A stretch of 64,000 bases of DNA from Symsagittifera roscoffensis (GCF_963678635.1 NC_087067.1:59192487-59256486), one strand, 5' to 3'; numbered from the stretch's first letter, positions 47,041-59,647 are shown. Numbers and translations: made by a program. The notes: generated by a model not told the origin, from the letters alone.

Positions 47041-47977
47041 TATTAGGGATGTTAAAAATGTGAGAAAAACTATGAATAGTAGAAAAATATCAGTTCTACT
47101 AAAGATGGTTTGAAACATTTAAATAGACTTCAAGTTATCCTATCTGTGGAGGTGATCAAGGATTTTGGAAAGTTGGAAATATATATCGAATAGGGAATAG
47201 AAAATTTGAAAAAGGTTGCAAAAAATTATGAAATGAATTACTAGAGTTTCCAAAGTTTCAGCTAAAATTAATATAGAAAATTTAAGAAGATTAGAAAATT
47301 TTATGATAAGATTTGAAATTATTTGTTTAAAATTGTTGACGGTTATGGAGAAAAGCATTTAAGAAATGATTCGTTTCGTCGAATCTTAAGTTTTTGGGGC
47401 TAAATTCAAGTGTGGTCGGATTATTTATTGATTTTTTGACAAGTGGGTTGGGTTTTGTCAAATATTGTTGAGGGGTTATTTTATGGTGTTTGGGAGGTCT
47501 TCATAGTTTTGTTTTTATTTAGTGGATGATTGGGGTATCTTGGAATTATTTGTACTTTAGGCCAAATGATCATATGTTTTTTGCTCTTTAGGCTAATTTG
47601 CTATTTTTGGTTCGAGGGTTTTTGAGTTCTGGGTTGGGAAAATATTGTTGATCTTTGTATTACTTGATAAGGGAGGGTTGTAATATTGAAGTAGTGTTTG
47701 TTTTAGCTGTCAATTTTTAGAAAGTTGCTAATTTTTGACCTGAAGGTCTTAAAGTTAAAGTTATAGATATGCCTGGCGATTATTTTCTATCGGCTAATAA
47801 AGTTGTGTTGAAGTCAATAAGGTGATGAATATGAGTGAATTCAATTGGCTGATTTTGAACTAGAATTGTTCAAATGTGTTTTCAGCATGTTTATTACGAA
47901 AATGTGAGAATTCAAAATGATTAAAAAGAATCTTGATATTAATTAAAATTAAAGTTGTTTTTCGATGTGAACTTTCT
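47041..47977. other. Gap between integrase copy C and the Pro/Thr-rich ORF
   Basis: AT-rich. A 72-aa hydrophobic minus-strand frame (47140-47358) is rich in Ile/Leu/Phe, as expected from AT-rich DNA, and is not supported as a gene. Nothing else recognised. Confidence 0.35.
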
Positions 47978-50275
47978 TTAATATTTTAGGTTGTGGAATG
48001 AAATAATTTTTTCGTGGCTGACTTCTAAGTCGTGATCGTTCTCTATGTTCAGATTTTTGTTGTTGATCCTGTGGTAAAATCTTTTCTGTAATTTTCCTTT
48101 TTTTCTTTCTTTTTGAGCTGTTTTTGTTTCTGGTATATAAAATGTTTGGGGGACTATTTTTTTGTTGAATCGTTTTTTGATTCTTGTTTTATCGATGTTT
48201 TGATTTTGTTCAATTCCTGGATTGTTTTGAATAATTTTCAAACCTGTGAAAGAATATATTTGAGTTAATTCGCGAAGTGCTTATTCTTTTGGATAATAAG
48301 GTAATAGGTTGTTACGATGTTCAACAATTTCTTTCTTACTGGAGTCAGTAAGTTTGGATGTTACTTCAGTGGGTTTATCAATTATTTGATTGATCCTTTT
48401 CGGAGTAGTTGTAATTTATGAGAAATTTTTGTTTGTGTAGTGAAGTTGGGAATTAAAACAAATGTTCCTATTTTTAAATCTGTTGCTTGCGTAAAATGTG
48501 AATTAATTTGGTTACTACTGTTTTGCCTTTGTAACAATTTCTTTGTTACTTTTTGATATACTTCGTTAAGTTTTTTTATCTCTATTTAAAATCCATTCGG
48601 TATGTGTGCCGGAAGCTAATTTTAAAATTTGTGCATGATGAAAGTGATCTACATCATGCGTATGTGATGGTAGATTGTAACATATTGAATCTTTATTTGT
48701 TTGGCAATAACCTTGTGTATTTTTGTGAGCATTAGCTGTGAACGTGATTGGTTTTCGTGGTTTTTGATTAAATACCAATTCGTATGGTGACATTCCTAAT
48801 TTTGTTGTGATTTGTGAATTATAAGATAAAGGGAATAATTTTACATGTGCAGACCATTCGGTGTATCGTGTATCATTTCCATTGATGATTTATCTAAGGT
48901 ATTCTTGTAATGAACGATTCATACCTTCGACTAATCAGTTTGTCCAAGATGCATGAGATGTACGTGGTTTATGTTTGATATTATATAAGTGACATATTGT
49001 GATGATTTAATTATTTATAAATTCTGTGCCGTTGTCTGTGACTAGTATTCCGGGTAATCCGAATTTAGCTCTCCAATGTTCGTAAAGTGTTGTATATTCG
49101 TAATAAGCATTACAATTTGGTACTGGGTTGAGTGCTACGTAGTGCGTAAATGCATCATTAATGACCATTATATAAGAGTTTCCTTCGGAGGATGGTAAAA
49201 TTGGTCCTTTTGTGTTTTTTGTGAAAAAAGTAACAGTCATAACACAATACTTTGATCCAAATTGGTGCATTTGGGATGTAAAACTTTTGTGTAAAATTAG
49301 AGTATGTCTTTTCTGATCCTGAATGTCCTTTTGTATTTAGTGTATGTGATGTATTGAATGCTATCAACATCATATTTAAAGGAAAACCGGGTACTTTAGA
49401 ATTATACGTTTGATATTCTAGAAGGTCTGTGTTTTCATTTATAATAGTGGTTAATTTTTCTGAAATATGGAGGAGTGTTTTATTTCCTAGGATTGTGGTA
49501 TCAGCTTTTGTTGGTTTAGTTTTATATTTGTGCCATGGTTTGATTTGTCTGATAATGGGGACAATATTTTGTATTTTTGTAATAATTTTAGTGTAATTTT
49601 CTCTGTTGTTGGTAGAAAATTTTTGTCTTCTAGTTTTGATAGGGGTATCGTGTCAAGTGGGTCATGAAGATTAAAAACTTAATTTATCGTATATTTTGAA
49701 TCTTTTGGTAATGCTCCTGATAAATTTATGGTGTCAGTTAAATTTCCTTTTCTTTTAATGGAAAAGGGTCCTTTTTGTGTGGTTGTTGTTTGATTTGTTT
49801 ATGTTGGGTATTGTTTTTAATCCAATGTGAATATGGAATTGGTTTAAATATGGATGTACCTTAAAAATCAACTTCATAGTGATTATTTTGACAATCTAAA
49901 TAGAGTGGGAAATGTTGTAAATTGTTTATTTGTGATTGATCTATGTCAGTTTTTACGGCATATTTACATTCTAATCGTGGTGAGGTTTCATTTTTTGCGA
50001 GGTAAAATTTAATATTTTGTGGAATTTCGACTGTAGTTTTTCGTGTAAGTAGTTCAGGTGGTGTATTTCTACTTAGTGTATCTGGTAATTAAAGGTTTTT
50101 TCCTGCTGTCCAAACTATATGTAAGTTTGGAAGTTTCATTAAAATTAATTGAAATCTGTAAACTCTATGGTTTGGATTTGATTTTTATGTAAAAAGAAAT
50201 ATGATGGGTTTGTGATCTGTAAATAAAACTGTTGGATGTTTTGATCCAAGTATCGAAAATTCATATTCTGTAAGT
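47978..50275 (-). pseudogene. pol: RNase H-integrase copy C (most decayed)
   Basis: Minus strand: RNase H end (TVLFTDHKPI near 50215-50240, then LPDTLSRNTP near 50075), then integrase zinc-binding and catalytic core in pieces (49158-49373; 49007-49270 with LVTDNGTEFINN; 48566-48793), then a C-terminal basic tail (47978-48241). The HHCC cysteines and the region around the first catalytic Asp are altered by frameshifts and substitutions. It is joined directly to copy B at about 50280, where the integrase tail of B runs into the RNase H of C. Confidence 0.8.
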
Positions 50276-52330
50276 GTATGAAAATTCATATCCTGGATTG
50301 TCTTGAATAATTTTCAAACCTGTGAAAGAATATAATTGAGTTAATTTGCGAAGTGCGTATTCTTCTGGATAATAAGGTAATAGGTTGTTACGATGTTCAA
50401 CATTTTCTTTCTTACTTGAGTCAGTAAGTTTGTATGTTACTTCATTGGGTTTATAAATTATTTGATATGGTTCTTTTTGGAGTAGTTGTAATTTTTGAGA
50501 AGTTCTTGTTTGTATTGTGAAATTGGGAATTAAAACAAATGTTCCTATTTTTAAATCTGTTGCTTGCGTAAAATGTGAATTAATTTGGTTACTACTGTTT
50601 TGCCTTTGTAACAATTTCTTTGTTACTTTTTGATATACTTCGTTTTTTATCTCTATTTAAAATCCATTCGGTATGTGTGCCGTAAGCTAATTTTAAAATT
50701 TGTGCATGATGAAAGTGATCTACATCATGCGTATGTGATGGTAGATTGTAACATATTGAATCTTTATTTGTTTGGCAATAACCTTGTGTATTTTTGTGAG
50801 CATTAGCTGTGAACGTGATTGGTTTTCGTGGTTTTTGATTAAATACCAATTCGTATGGCGACATTCCTAATGTTGTTGTGATTTGTGAATTATAAGATAA
50901 AGGGAATAATTTTACATCTGCTGACCATTCAGTGTATCGTGTATCATTTCCATTAATGATACATCTAAGGTAATCTTGTAATGAAGGGTTCATACCTTCG
51001 ACTAACCCATTCGTCCAAGGTGCATGAGATGTACGTGGTTTTTGCTTAATATTATATAAGTGACATAGTGTGATGATTTCATTGTTTATAAATTCTGTGC
51101 CGTTATCTGTGACTAATATTTCGGGTAATCCGAATTTAGCTATCCAATGATCGTAAAGTGTTGCATATGCGTAATAAGCATTACAATGTGGTACTGGGTT
51201 GAGTGCTACGTATTGCGTAAATGGATCAACAATGACTATTATATAAGAGTTTCCTTCGGAGGATGGTGAAATTGTTCCTTTTGTGTTAAATGAAATTCTA
51301 TGATTAAAATATAGACTTTGTCCTTTAAAATCTTGTTTTCGTGCTATTTGCTTTTGATTTGGAAAAGGTTTATTTAATTGACATATTATACAGTCATTAC
51401 ACAATACTTTGATCCAAATTGGTGCATTTGGGAAGTAAAATTTTTGTGTAAAGTTAAAGTATGTCTTCTCTGATCCTGAGTGTCCTTTTGTATTCAGTGG
51501 ATGTGACGTGTTGAATGCTATCAACATCATACTAAAAGGAAAGCCGGGTACTTTAGAATCAGGTGTTTGATATTCTAGAAGATCTGTGTTTTCATTTATA
51601 GTAGTATGTTAAGTTTTCTGAAATATCGGGGGAGTGTTTTATTTCCTAAAATTGTGGTATCAGCTTTTGTTGGTTTAGTTTTATATTTGTGCCATGATTT
51701 GAGTTGTCTAATTACAGGGTCAAGATTTGGTGTTTTCGTAATAATTATAGTGTAATTGTCTCTGTTGGTGGTAGGAAAATATTTTCTACTTCTAGTTTTG
51801 ATAGGGGTATTGTGTCAAGTGCGTCATGAAGGTTAAAAATTTGATTTATTGTATATTTTAAATCATTTAATAATGGTCCTGATAAGTTTATGGTATTAGT
51901 TAAATTTTCTTTTTCTATTAATGGAGAAGGGTCCTTTTTGTGTTGTTGTTGTTTGATTTGTTTTTGTTGGGTATTGTTTTGCGAGGTAAAATTTAATATT
52001 TTGTGGAATTTCGACTGTAGTTTTTCGTGTAAGTAGTTCAGGTGGTGTATTTCTACTTAGTGTATCTGGTAATTCAAGGTTTTTTCCTGCTGTCCAAACT
52101 ATATGTAAACTCTATGGTTTGGATTTGATTTTTATGTTAAAAGAAATCTAATGGGTTTGTGATCTGTAAATAAAACTGTTGGATGTTTTGATCCAAGTAT
52201 CAAAAATTCGTATTCCGTAAGTGTATATATTATAGCTGTGCATTCTCTTATAAGGGTAGAAAGTCGTAGTTCAGCTTGTGTAAATAAGCGAGAATTTGTT
52301 GATATGAGATTCATTTTATTCGTTCCATTG
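50261..52330 (-). pseudogene. pol: RNase H-integrase copy B
   Basis: RNase H part at 52132-52314: AELRLSTLIRECTAI holds the catalytic Glu and TVLFTDHKP an Asp. Integrase at 50592-51530 (312 aa) has the zinc-binding motif, IVIVDPFTQY, LVTDNGTEFINN and WTNGLVEGMN, so the D, D, E residues are present. A frameshift near 50600-50640 moves the C-terminal GPY/F-like part (EPYQIIYKPNEVTYKL...HRNNLLPYYP) into another frame (50261-50614). Otherwise close to copy A, implying recent duplication. Confidence 0.85.
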
Positions 52331-52369
52331 TGTGATTGTATATCAAAAGAATCTTGATATTGATTAAAA

Positions 52370-53887
52370 TTAAAGTTGTTTTTGGAATTGAAGTTTCTTT
52401 AATATTTTAGATTGTGGAATGAATGTTTTATAATTTTTTCGTGGCTGACTTCTAAGTCGTGATGATTCTCTATGTTCAGGTTTTGGTTGTTGATCCTTTG
52501 GTAAAATATTTTCTGTCATTTTCCTATTTTTTCTTTCTTTTTGAAATGTTTTTGTTTCTGGTATATAAAATGTTTGGGGGACTGTATTTTTTTGTTGAAT
52601 CGTTTTTTTATTCTTGTTTTTATCGATGTTTTGATTTTGTTCATATCCTGGATTGTTTTTAATAATTTTCAAACCTGTGAAAGAATATAATTGAGTTAAT
52701 TCGCGAAGTGCGTATTCTTTTGGATAATAAGGTAATAGGTTGTTACGATGTTCAACAATTTCTTTCTTACTGGAGTCAGTAAGTTTGTATGTTACTTCAG
52801 TGGGTTTATCAATTATTTGATACGATCCTTTTCGGAGTAGTTGTAATTTTTTAGTAATTCTTTTTGGTGTAGTGAAATTGGGAATTAAAACAAATTTTCC
52901 TATTTTTAAATCTGATGCTGGCCTAAAGCGTGAATTAATTTGGTTACTGATGTTTTGCCTTTGTAACAATTTCTTTTTTACTTTTTGATAAACTTCGTTA
53001 TGTTTTTTATCTCTATTTAAAATCCATTCGGTATGTGTGCCGGAAGCTAATTTTAAATTTTGTGGATGATGAAAGTGATCAACATCATGCGTATGTGATG
53101 GTAGATTGTAACATATTGAATCTTTATTTGTTTGGCAATAATCTTGTGTATTTTTGTGAGCATTAGCTGTGAACATAATTGTTTTTCGTGATTTTTGATT
53201 AAATACCATTCCGTTCGGTGACATTCCTAATGTTGTTGTGATTTGTGAGTTATAAGATGAAGCGAATAATTTTACATCTGCTGACCATTCAGTGTATCGT
53301 GTATCATTTTCATAAATGATACATCTAAGGTAATCTTGTAATGAAGCGTTCATACCTTCGACTAACCCATTTGTCCAAGGTGCATGAGATGTACGTGGTT
53401 TATGTTTAATATTATATAAGTGACATAGTGTGATGATATCATTGTTTATAAATTCTGTGCCGTTATCTGTGACTAATGTTTCGGGTAATCCGAATTTAGC
53501 TATCCAATGATCGTAAAGTTTTGCATATGCGTAATAAGCATTACAATGTGGTACTGGGTTGAGTGCTACGTATTGCGTAAATGCATCAACAATGACTATT
53601 ATATAAGAGTTTCCTTCGGAGGATGGTAAAATTGTTCCTTTTGTGTTAAATGAAATTCTATGATTAAAATATAGACTTTGTCCTTTTAAATCTTGTTTTT
53701 GTGCTATTTGCTTTTGATTTGGAAAAAGTTTATTTAATTGACATATTATACAGTCATAACACAATACTTTGATCCAAATTGGTGCATTTGGGAAGTAAAA
53801 TTTTTGTGTAAAATTAAAGTATGTCTTCTCTGATCCTGAGTGTCCTTTTGTATTCAGTGGATGTGACGTGTTGAATGCTATCAACAT
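52370..53887 (-). CDS. pol: Ty3/gypsy-type integrase, copy A, intact 505-aa ORF
   Basis: An uninterrupted frame that is part of a polyprotein; the listed ATG is probably not a real start. HHCC zinc-binding domain: H9, H16, C46, C49. The catalytic core has D101 (IVIVDAFTQY), D141 (LVTDNGTEFINN) and E177 (TNGLVEGMN), giving D-x39-D-x35-E as in active Ty3/retroviral integrases. Residues ~355-400 form a GPY/F-like module (GSYQIIDKPTEVTYKL, then HRNNLLPYYP); the last ~100 residues are a basic Lys/Asn-rich tail. Integrase inserts the retroelement cDNA in the host nucleus. RNase H and RT expected upstream are missing from this copy, so it could not act as a complete element on its own. Confidence 0.9.
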   Translation of the reverse strand: MLIAFNTSHPLNTKGHSGSEKTYFNFTQKFYFPNAPIWIKVLCYDCIICQLNKLFPNQKQIAQKQDLKGQSLYFNHRISFNTKGTILPSSEGNSYIIVIVDAFTQYVALNPVPHCNAYYAYAKLYDHWIAKFGLPETLVTDNGTEFINNDIITLCHLYNIKHKPRTSHAPWTNGLVEGMNASLQDYLRCIIYENDTRYTEWSADVKLFASSYNSQITTTLGMSPNGMVFNQKSRKTIMFTANAHKNTQDYCQTNKDSICYNLPSHTHDVDHFHHPQNLKLASGTHTEWILNRDKKHNEVYQKVKKKLLQRQNISNQINSRFRPASDLKIGKFVLIPNFTTPKRITKKLQLLRKGSYQIIDKPTEVTYKLTDSSKKEIVEHRNNLLPYYPKEYALRELTQLYSFTGLKIIKNNPGYEQNQNIDKNKNKKTIQQKNTVPQTFYIPETKTFQKERKNRKMTENILPKDQQPKPEHRESSRLRSQPRKNYKTFIPQSKILKKLQFQKQL

Positions 53888-54790
53888 CAGACTAAAAGAA
53901 AAGCCGGGTACTTTAGAATCAGGAGTTTGATATTCTAGATGATCTGTGTTTTCATTTATAGTAGTATTGTTAAATTTTCTGAAATATCGGGGAGTGTTTT
54001 TTCCCCTAAAATTGTGGTATCAGCTTTTGTTGATTTAGTTTTATATTTGTGCCATCATTTGAGTTGTCTAATAACAGGGCCAAGATTTTGGTGTTTTCGT
54101 AATAATTATAGTGTAATTGTCTCTTGTTGGTGGTAGAAAAATATTTTCTACTTCTAGTTTTGATAGGGGTATTGTGTCAAGTGCGCCATGAAGGTTAAAA
54201 ATTTGATATATTGTATATTTTAAATCATTTGGTAATGGTCCTGATAAATTTATGGTATCAGTTAAATTTTCTTTTTCTATCCTTGGAAAAAGGTCTTTTT
54301 GTGTGGTTGTTGTTTAATCGATGTTTAATTGAAAATTAAACATCGTTAGAAATTTCTGCTGTTCTTCTGTTTAATGTGATATTTTAAATGTTGGTTTAAA
54401 ATAGGGCGTTTTTGTGAAATAATCTGTATTTCTTTTTTCGTTACTTATTATATTGTTTATTGATAATTCTTCATCAAGAATTGTTGATTGACATATGTCT
54501 AATAGTTGTAATATATTGTTGACTTGATATGCTACTTCTTTTGTGGGCGACGTTGTTGCATTTGTTTCGCAATATCCTAAGAGTCCTAAAGGTAATATTA
54601 TTTGGTATGGTGATTTGTTGTATATGTGTAACGAAATAATATCAGTGTTTGAATGTTTCATGTATTTAATCGATGAAATTTTTACTCGAAAAAATTTATG
54701 AATTGGTTTAAATTCAAGGTCTGACATAAAGAGATGTTGTGAATTTTGGTATTTATCATATTAGTGAACTTGTTTGTTTGAAAAGTTATA
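53888..54790 (-). pseudogene. pol: Pol linker with RT/RNase H deletion junction
   Basis: Minus strand: 54371-54727 encodes the protease-RT linker (GLLGYCETNATTSPTKEVAY), matching 16114-16356 in the left array. It should lead into RT, but at about 54318-54345 it jumps to the sequence that normally lies between RNase H and integrase (53888-54317). The junction carries a palindrome CGATGTTTAAT-tgaa-ATTAAACATCG. Some 2 kb of RT and RNase H are absent. Confidence 0.75.
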
Positions 54791-55043
54791 TACATTTCCG
54801 GATAGTTGTTTCAGGTATTTTTGTTCCTGATTGTATATAGGGTGAAATTTGGAGAAAAATGGTGGTTGCTTGTTTATTCTTTGAAAAAATGTTAAAGCTG
54901 TGTTTTTCATTCTTGTGTGTTTATCCTTTATATGGGTTTTACTATTTAAAATGTTTATTGTTAGAATATATTTAGTTATAAATGGTATTTCAATGATATT
55001 GCGTTTTATGTCCGTTATGTGGAATGTTTGTTTAAAACGATTT

Positions 55044-55769
55044 TTAGGAGTTTATTTTGTTCCATTGTATAGTGGGAACAAGGAAAAGTTGGATTTTTCC
55101 ATAGTTAGTTAATGTTGAGCATTGTGCTGTTGCTAGTTTACTGGTTGTTTTCAAAAGTATTAATTTTGGATGTAGTATTTTGATTTCATTCCAGGTGGGA
55201 ATGTTAATGATGTTTGATTCTGCTCCTGAGTCATTTAAAAAATCTAATTCAAGGTCTGGTGGTTGAAATTCTTTACTTTTTAGACTTCCTAAAAGAAATG
55301 GAATCGTCAAAATTTTTTCTCTTGTTGATTTTTTTTGTATGTTTTGATAAATGTGATTTGTACTTGAACAGGGTACTTGATCTTTTTCAGGTTTGATTAC
55401 AGTGTTAATTTCGTTTACTTCTTGTATCGCTGGTACACTATTACTAATGGGTCTAGTGTAATAATCTTGAAGAAGTTCCAATTGATTTTCGTAAATGTGT
55501 GAATGGAAGTGTTGTTTATATATAATAGGTTCATAGTCATTCTCAACTGTATTCATATTAACTGAGATTCTGTTATCTGTATCAATTTCGCTGTCTGTTG
55601 ATTCACAATTAATGTGATTTATTTGTAATTCAGTACTTTCTGTATTATCGATACCAGGGGGGTCTGAATTAGTTTCTTCAGTTGTTTGTACTCGATTAAT
55701 TTGCCTTTGATGGTTTGTTGTCTTGCTTCTATACTTGTTTTGGGAATCGGGATAACGGTGGTTATTCAT
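55044..55769 (-). CDS. pro: Retropepsin-type protease region, intact 241-aa ORF
   Basis: Catalytic motif LDFLNDSGAESNIINIP with D180-S181-G182 (55224-55232), the retroviral/Ty3 aspartic protease signature; it acts as a homodimer to cut Gag-Pol. The preceding 170 residues are polar and low in complexity (NHINCESTDSEIDTDN) and correspond to the nucleocapsid-protease junction. It continues downstream towards 54.8 kb with stops. The left-array copies carry ESG here, so this is the better-preserved copy. The ATG is probably not a true start. Confidence 0.8.
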   Translation of the reverse strand: MNNHRYPDSQNKYRSKTTNHQRQINRVQTTEETNSDPPGIDNTESTELQINHINCESTDSEIDTDNRISVNMNTVENDYEPIIYKQHFHSHIYENQLELLQDYYTRPISNSVPAIQEVNEINTVIKPEKDQVPCSSTNHIYQNIQKKSTREKILTIPFLLGSLKSKEFQPPDLELDFLNDSGAESNIINIPTWNEIKILHPKLILLKTTSKLATAQCSTLTNYGKIQLFLVPTIQWNKINS

Positions 55770-58700
55770 TTGAAGGGATTGGGAATAATTCCTTTGTTGA
55801 TTGTTATAGTTTGAATTTCTATTTTGCGAGTTATTTCGTGATCTTTTTTGATAGTAATTATTTCTGGGTCTTTGATAATTTGATATATATTTTTTGAATT
55901 ATTTCTTGTCTTTTTGTGTTGGTAAGATTGATTTCGATTATTTGAACAGCTTCAATTCCTATTATTTGAACAATTTCTGTTCCTATTATAGGATGAGTTT
56001 CGTGATCTATCATTTGAGTAGTGCCTATTCCTAGAGTTTGAGTGGTAACTGGTGTCAAACGAATATTCTCCTCTGTTTGAATTTGATCGTGAATAGTTGT
56101 TTCGACACTGACTATTTTGGCTATTTGATCGACTGTATCTATTTTGTGAGAAATTTCGTGAATTTCTTTGTTCTGGTGATCTGCCTCTATAACTAGAGTT
56201 ATAAGGTGATTGGTTTCTTGAAGAACATGATTTATTTGGGATTGGTTTTCCCGAGCTATTGTTACTATGAATAATTTTATGTGGTAAATTTGGTCTATTT
56301 TATGTATTGGTAAAATGATTGATTTGGTTTTTTGTACTTTTGTGGTCTATTTTGGTTATCTTGTTGTTTTTGTCGACATTCGGCAATGCTGTGTCCGTAT
56401 CATCGGCAATAATTACACCAATTTTTGAAAGATGGTTTACCTTTAAAATTTGGATTTTTCTCATAGATGTTAAAAATCTGTGATTTTTTCAGTTAAATCT
56501 CTATCTGAATCCTGAATGTTGTTTATATGTGTAGTATGTGTTTGGATTCTTTTAACTAATTGTAGTTTTAGATTCTCTGTTTCTTCGAGTTTCATTGTGA
56601 TTTCTGCTTGTTCTAGTTTATCAACTAGTTTTCTAAAATCAAAATCTGGTTCTCGAATGGAGAAGGGATGTGATGCTCTCTTTTTAATTGCTATTTTTCT
56701 TAATTGAGGTGTTAGAGTCATCATTAAGGTTTCTGTCATTTCGTATTTTTGTAATTATGAGTGTTAAGTGAATATGCTTTTCGAACTAGTATTTCGATTC
56801 TAACTGCTAATTGTTTGATTGTTTCGTTTGGTAGTCTACGAATTTCATTACATAAAACTCTTTGGTGTTGTTTGTTTCTTTCAGAATCATTCATTTTTGA
56901 AAATTCTTGTGTGAATCTCTTTCAATCTGATTTTATATCGATAGGTAAAACTGAAAACCATTTTTGAGCTGCGCCATCAAGCGTTGTTTGAATTAATGCT
57001 GTGCGTCTATATAACCAATTTTAGTGAAGTGGTGTATTTATTGGTTCAGGTCCTATATTTAAAACTAAATTTGCTGTGACTGCATTTAAATAATCTTCTA
57101 CACAATATTCAGGATATGTGCCTGTGAATACCATTAATGGTATATTTGATGTTATTGACGATCCACCCATTAAGTATGGATTTATTGTCATTTGTAATGA
57201 TTCTGCAGCATTTGGTATTTGTGAGAAGTTTGTAAGTTGACTTTTTGTAATTTCATGTTGTTGTAAATAATATGGTAACGGGATTTCGTTTTGCATTTGT
57301 GTTGGTTGGTAGGAATGTATACTGGCAGGGTTTTGTAGTGGTACTGATTGGTAGTGTTGTGTATTAGTTGAGTTTTGCATTTGCAATGGTTGATGACTTT
57401 GTGTATTATCTGAGTTTTGTAGGTAAACCTTTATATTTTGAGATGCTTGATTTTGTCGAGGGTTTTGTACACGATATTCTTGTGTATACGGTGCAAAAAT
57501 ATCAGGTTGATTTTAATCGTCATCGTCTGATGATACATTGTTGGTTATATAATAGGTTGTTTGTTGTTTATTTCTATTTTGTTGGAAAAATGGGTAAATT
57601 TTAACTCATATCCTGTGAAGGATGTGAATAGTCATGAAAGTTTACTGAATTTGATGATGTTTGGAAAATTTGATTTTTGTGAAAATAAATGATTTTGCGT
57701 ATTTATTCGGGCGGATGAGTTGTTTGTGATTGATTGACATAATTGTAATTGTGTTCTGCAAAATTATTTCTGGTGAATGTTTTTGGTTTTTGCGATGGTT
57801 TTGTCATTGGTCTATCTGTTTGATAGTTCATATGTGAATATTTTGGAACAACAGAGGGATCAACCGTAGGTTGTAATGTTACCTGCGGTAATATCGGATT
57901 TTTAGGTATTGGCGTTGAAAGGTTTGGGTGTATTGGTGAAATACTTTGTTGTGTGGTGTTACTATTGTTTCAACTAATTCTTCATTTATGACGTGATGGT
58001 GTTTGAATATCTTGTTGGGTAAGATTTCTAGTTCCATTTACATTTTCTTGTTGTACGATAGTTGAAACTATTATCTCCTCTCCTATCAGGTAAAAATGAA
58101 TTATGGTTTAAGGGTGTTGCGTCTTTTGTGAGTGGGGTTACTTTTGTGAATGGAAAATGTATTGATTGGTTGACTTGATGTCTATTTGTATTTTCAGAAA
58201 TAGTGGGTGAGACCATTCAGGGTCCCAAACATAATCTGATTGTTCTGATAAGACAGTGTCGTTGTTTGTACTTAGGGGTGCAAAAATTTTTCTTGCTTGT
58301 GCAATTAAATCAATATTATGTGTGAACTAATCAATAATAATTCATGCTAAGATTTTTTGTGAAACTTCATTACTTGATAAATTTTCACGAATTGTGTTTA
58401 AAAATGCTCTAAATGCTGCAATTTCTTTTCTTACATTTGTGTGTCTTGATGTTTGAACTGGTGAAGTACTTTGGGTTTCTGTTTTTTCTAATATAGTAAA
58501 ATAATTATATATTATTGCAAATACTTCATTAGTAAATATTGAATTCGTTCTCTGTGAGTTTTGATGTTGTATGTTTTTATGTACTCTGTGAATAATTTTG
58601 GAAAATCTATGTCGATGCCGTCTGTTTGAGTGAGATATTTACCATGAAATTTACTTGGTGTACTGATTTCTGTAGTATAAATTCCAAACTGTTGTGTTAG

Positions 58701-59160
58701 GTTACAGATTCCTTTTAAATAACTATCGATAATTTGTCTTTTGATTTTTACTTCTGGGAATTCTGTTTTACATGGGCTAATTCCTCGTTCAAATAAGTTT
58801 GCGATCAAATTTTGGCAAAGTTGTATGTGTCCTCTATCATCAGTAAGTGGATAAACAGAAGTTTTCGTCTGGACTTTCTTCACTTTGACTCATTTCTGCG
58901 TTTTATGACTGTTAATGCGTAGTGTTCAATGTCTCTGATTGGTTGATTCCAATTGTATAGACGTACTGGTTTATTTTTGTATGTATTTTTTATTCTTCTT
59001 TTTCCTTGTATTGATGAGTTTGATGTGGTTTCTGAGTCAGAAAATTTTAATTGATCATTAACTGAGTAGTTTTTATTTACGGAGTCTTTTAGTTTGTAAA
59101 GTGCATCTAAATTACTGATGTCTGATTCGGAGACTGCGTTTCTTCGCTTTGAAAAATTTT
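55770..59160 (-). pseudogene. gag: Gag polyprotein, broken by stops
   Basis: Minus strand. The N-terminal region runs from ~59150 (KNFSKRRNAVSESDISNLDA...) into a 123-aa frame at 58512-58883. A Gln/Pro/Ser-rich middle follows (57.4-58.3 kb). The capsid-like domain (57021-57386, then to 56470) has FTGTYPEYCVEDYLNAV and TLDGAAQKWF, resembling the Ty3 Gag core. An acidic/helical segment (KLVDKLEQAEITMKLEETE) leads to one CCHC zinc knuckle (56376-56417, C-x2-C-x4-H-x4-C, with a stop inside). A repetitive Asn/Arg/Ile region leads into protease. It forms the particle shell and binds RNA in the family. About ten in-frame stops make it non-functional. Confidence 0.75.
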
Positions 59161-59647
59161 TTTCGTGTAAATCGTGTAATGATTTTGTTCAAGGGTTGGA
59201 GAATAGTAAATCGATCCACAAGGTTCGGGTATAATTAGAACGCAAGTAGCTCGTTAGATACTATTTTAAACTTACTAAGTCTAAGTTTTAGCCTGGTTCA
59301 GGTAAGAGGGGGGGGGGGGGTCAAGTGAAGGATGAATAACCGATGTTCTTCGCTGTTTAGCCTAATTTGAACTGTTAGAGTGATTGAAAAATTTCTATTA
59401 GTCCTGGGTCTTTGAAAGGGTTGGATAGTGAATTGACGTTTGAGGTCGTTAGACACTTTATTAATTGGGTGTGGGAGAAGAAAATTGTTCTATTTGATCC
59501 AAGGATAAGCCTTGATGATCAGGATATAATATTAATGTTTAATTGAGATCCAAGGAAAGCCTTGATGATCTGTTTTTATTTTAAATAAATTTAAGTTAAA
59601 TAAAGGTGAAAATTAGGACAGGCCTTTATAAATATTTTCAAGCACCA
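59161..59647. other. Leader or LTR-side region of the provirus
   Basis: Non-coding, with a 12-base G run (about 59309-59320) and a two-copy 'atccaagga.aagccttgatga' repeat (about 59499-59580). On the minus strand, directly after the hairpin element's end (…AACTCA), the sequence TC-TGGTGCTTGAAAATA looks like a primer-binding site (59632-59646), but no tRNA is identified. No duplicate LTR was found by eye at the other end. Confidence 0.35.
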
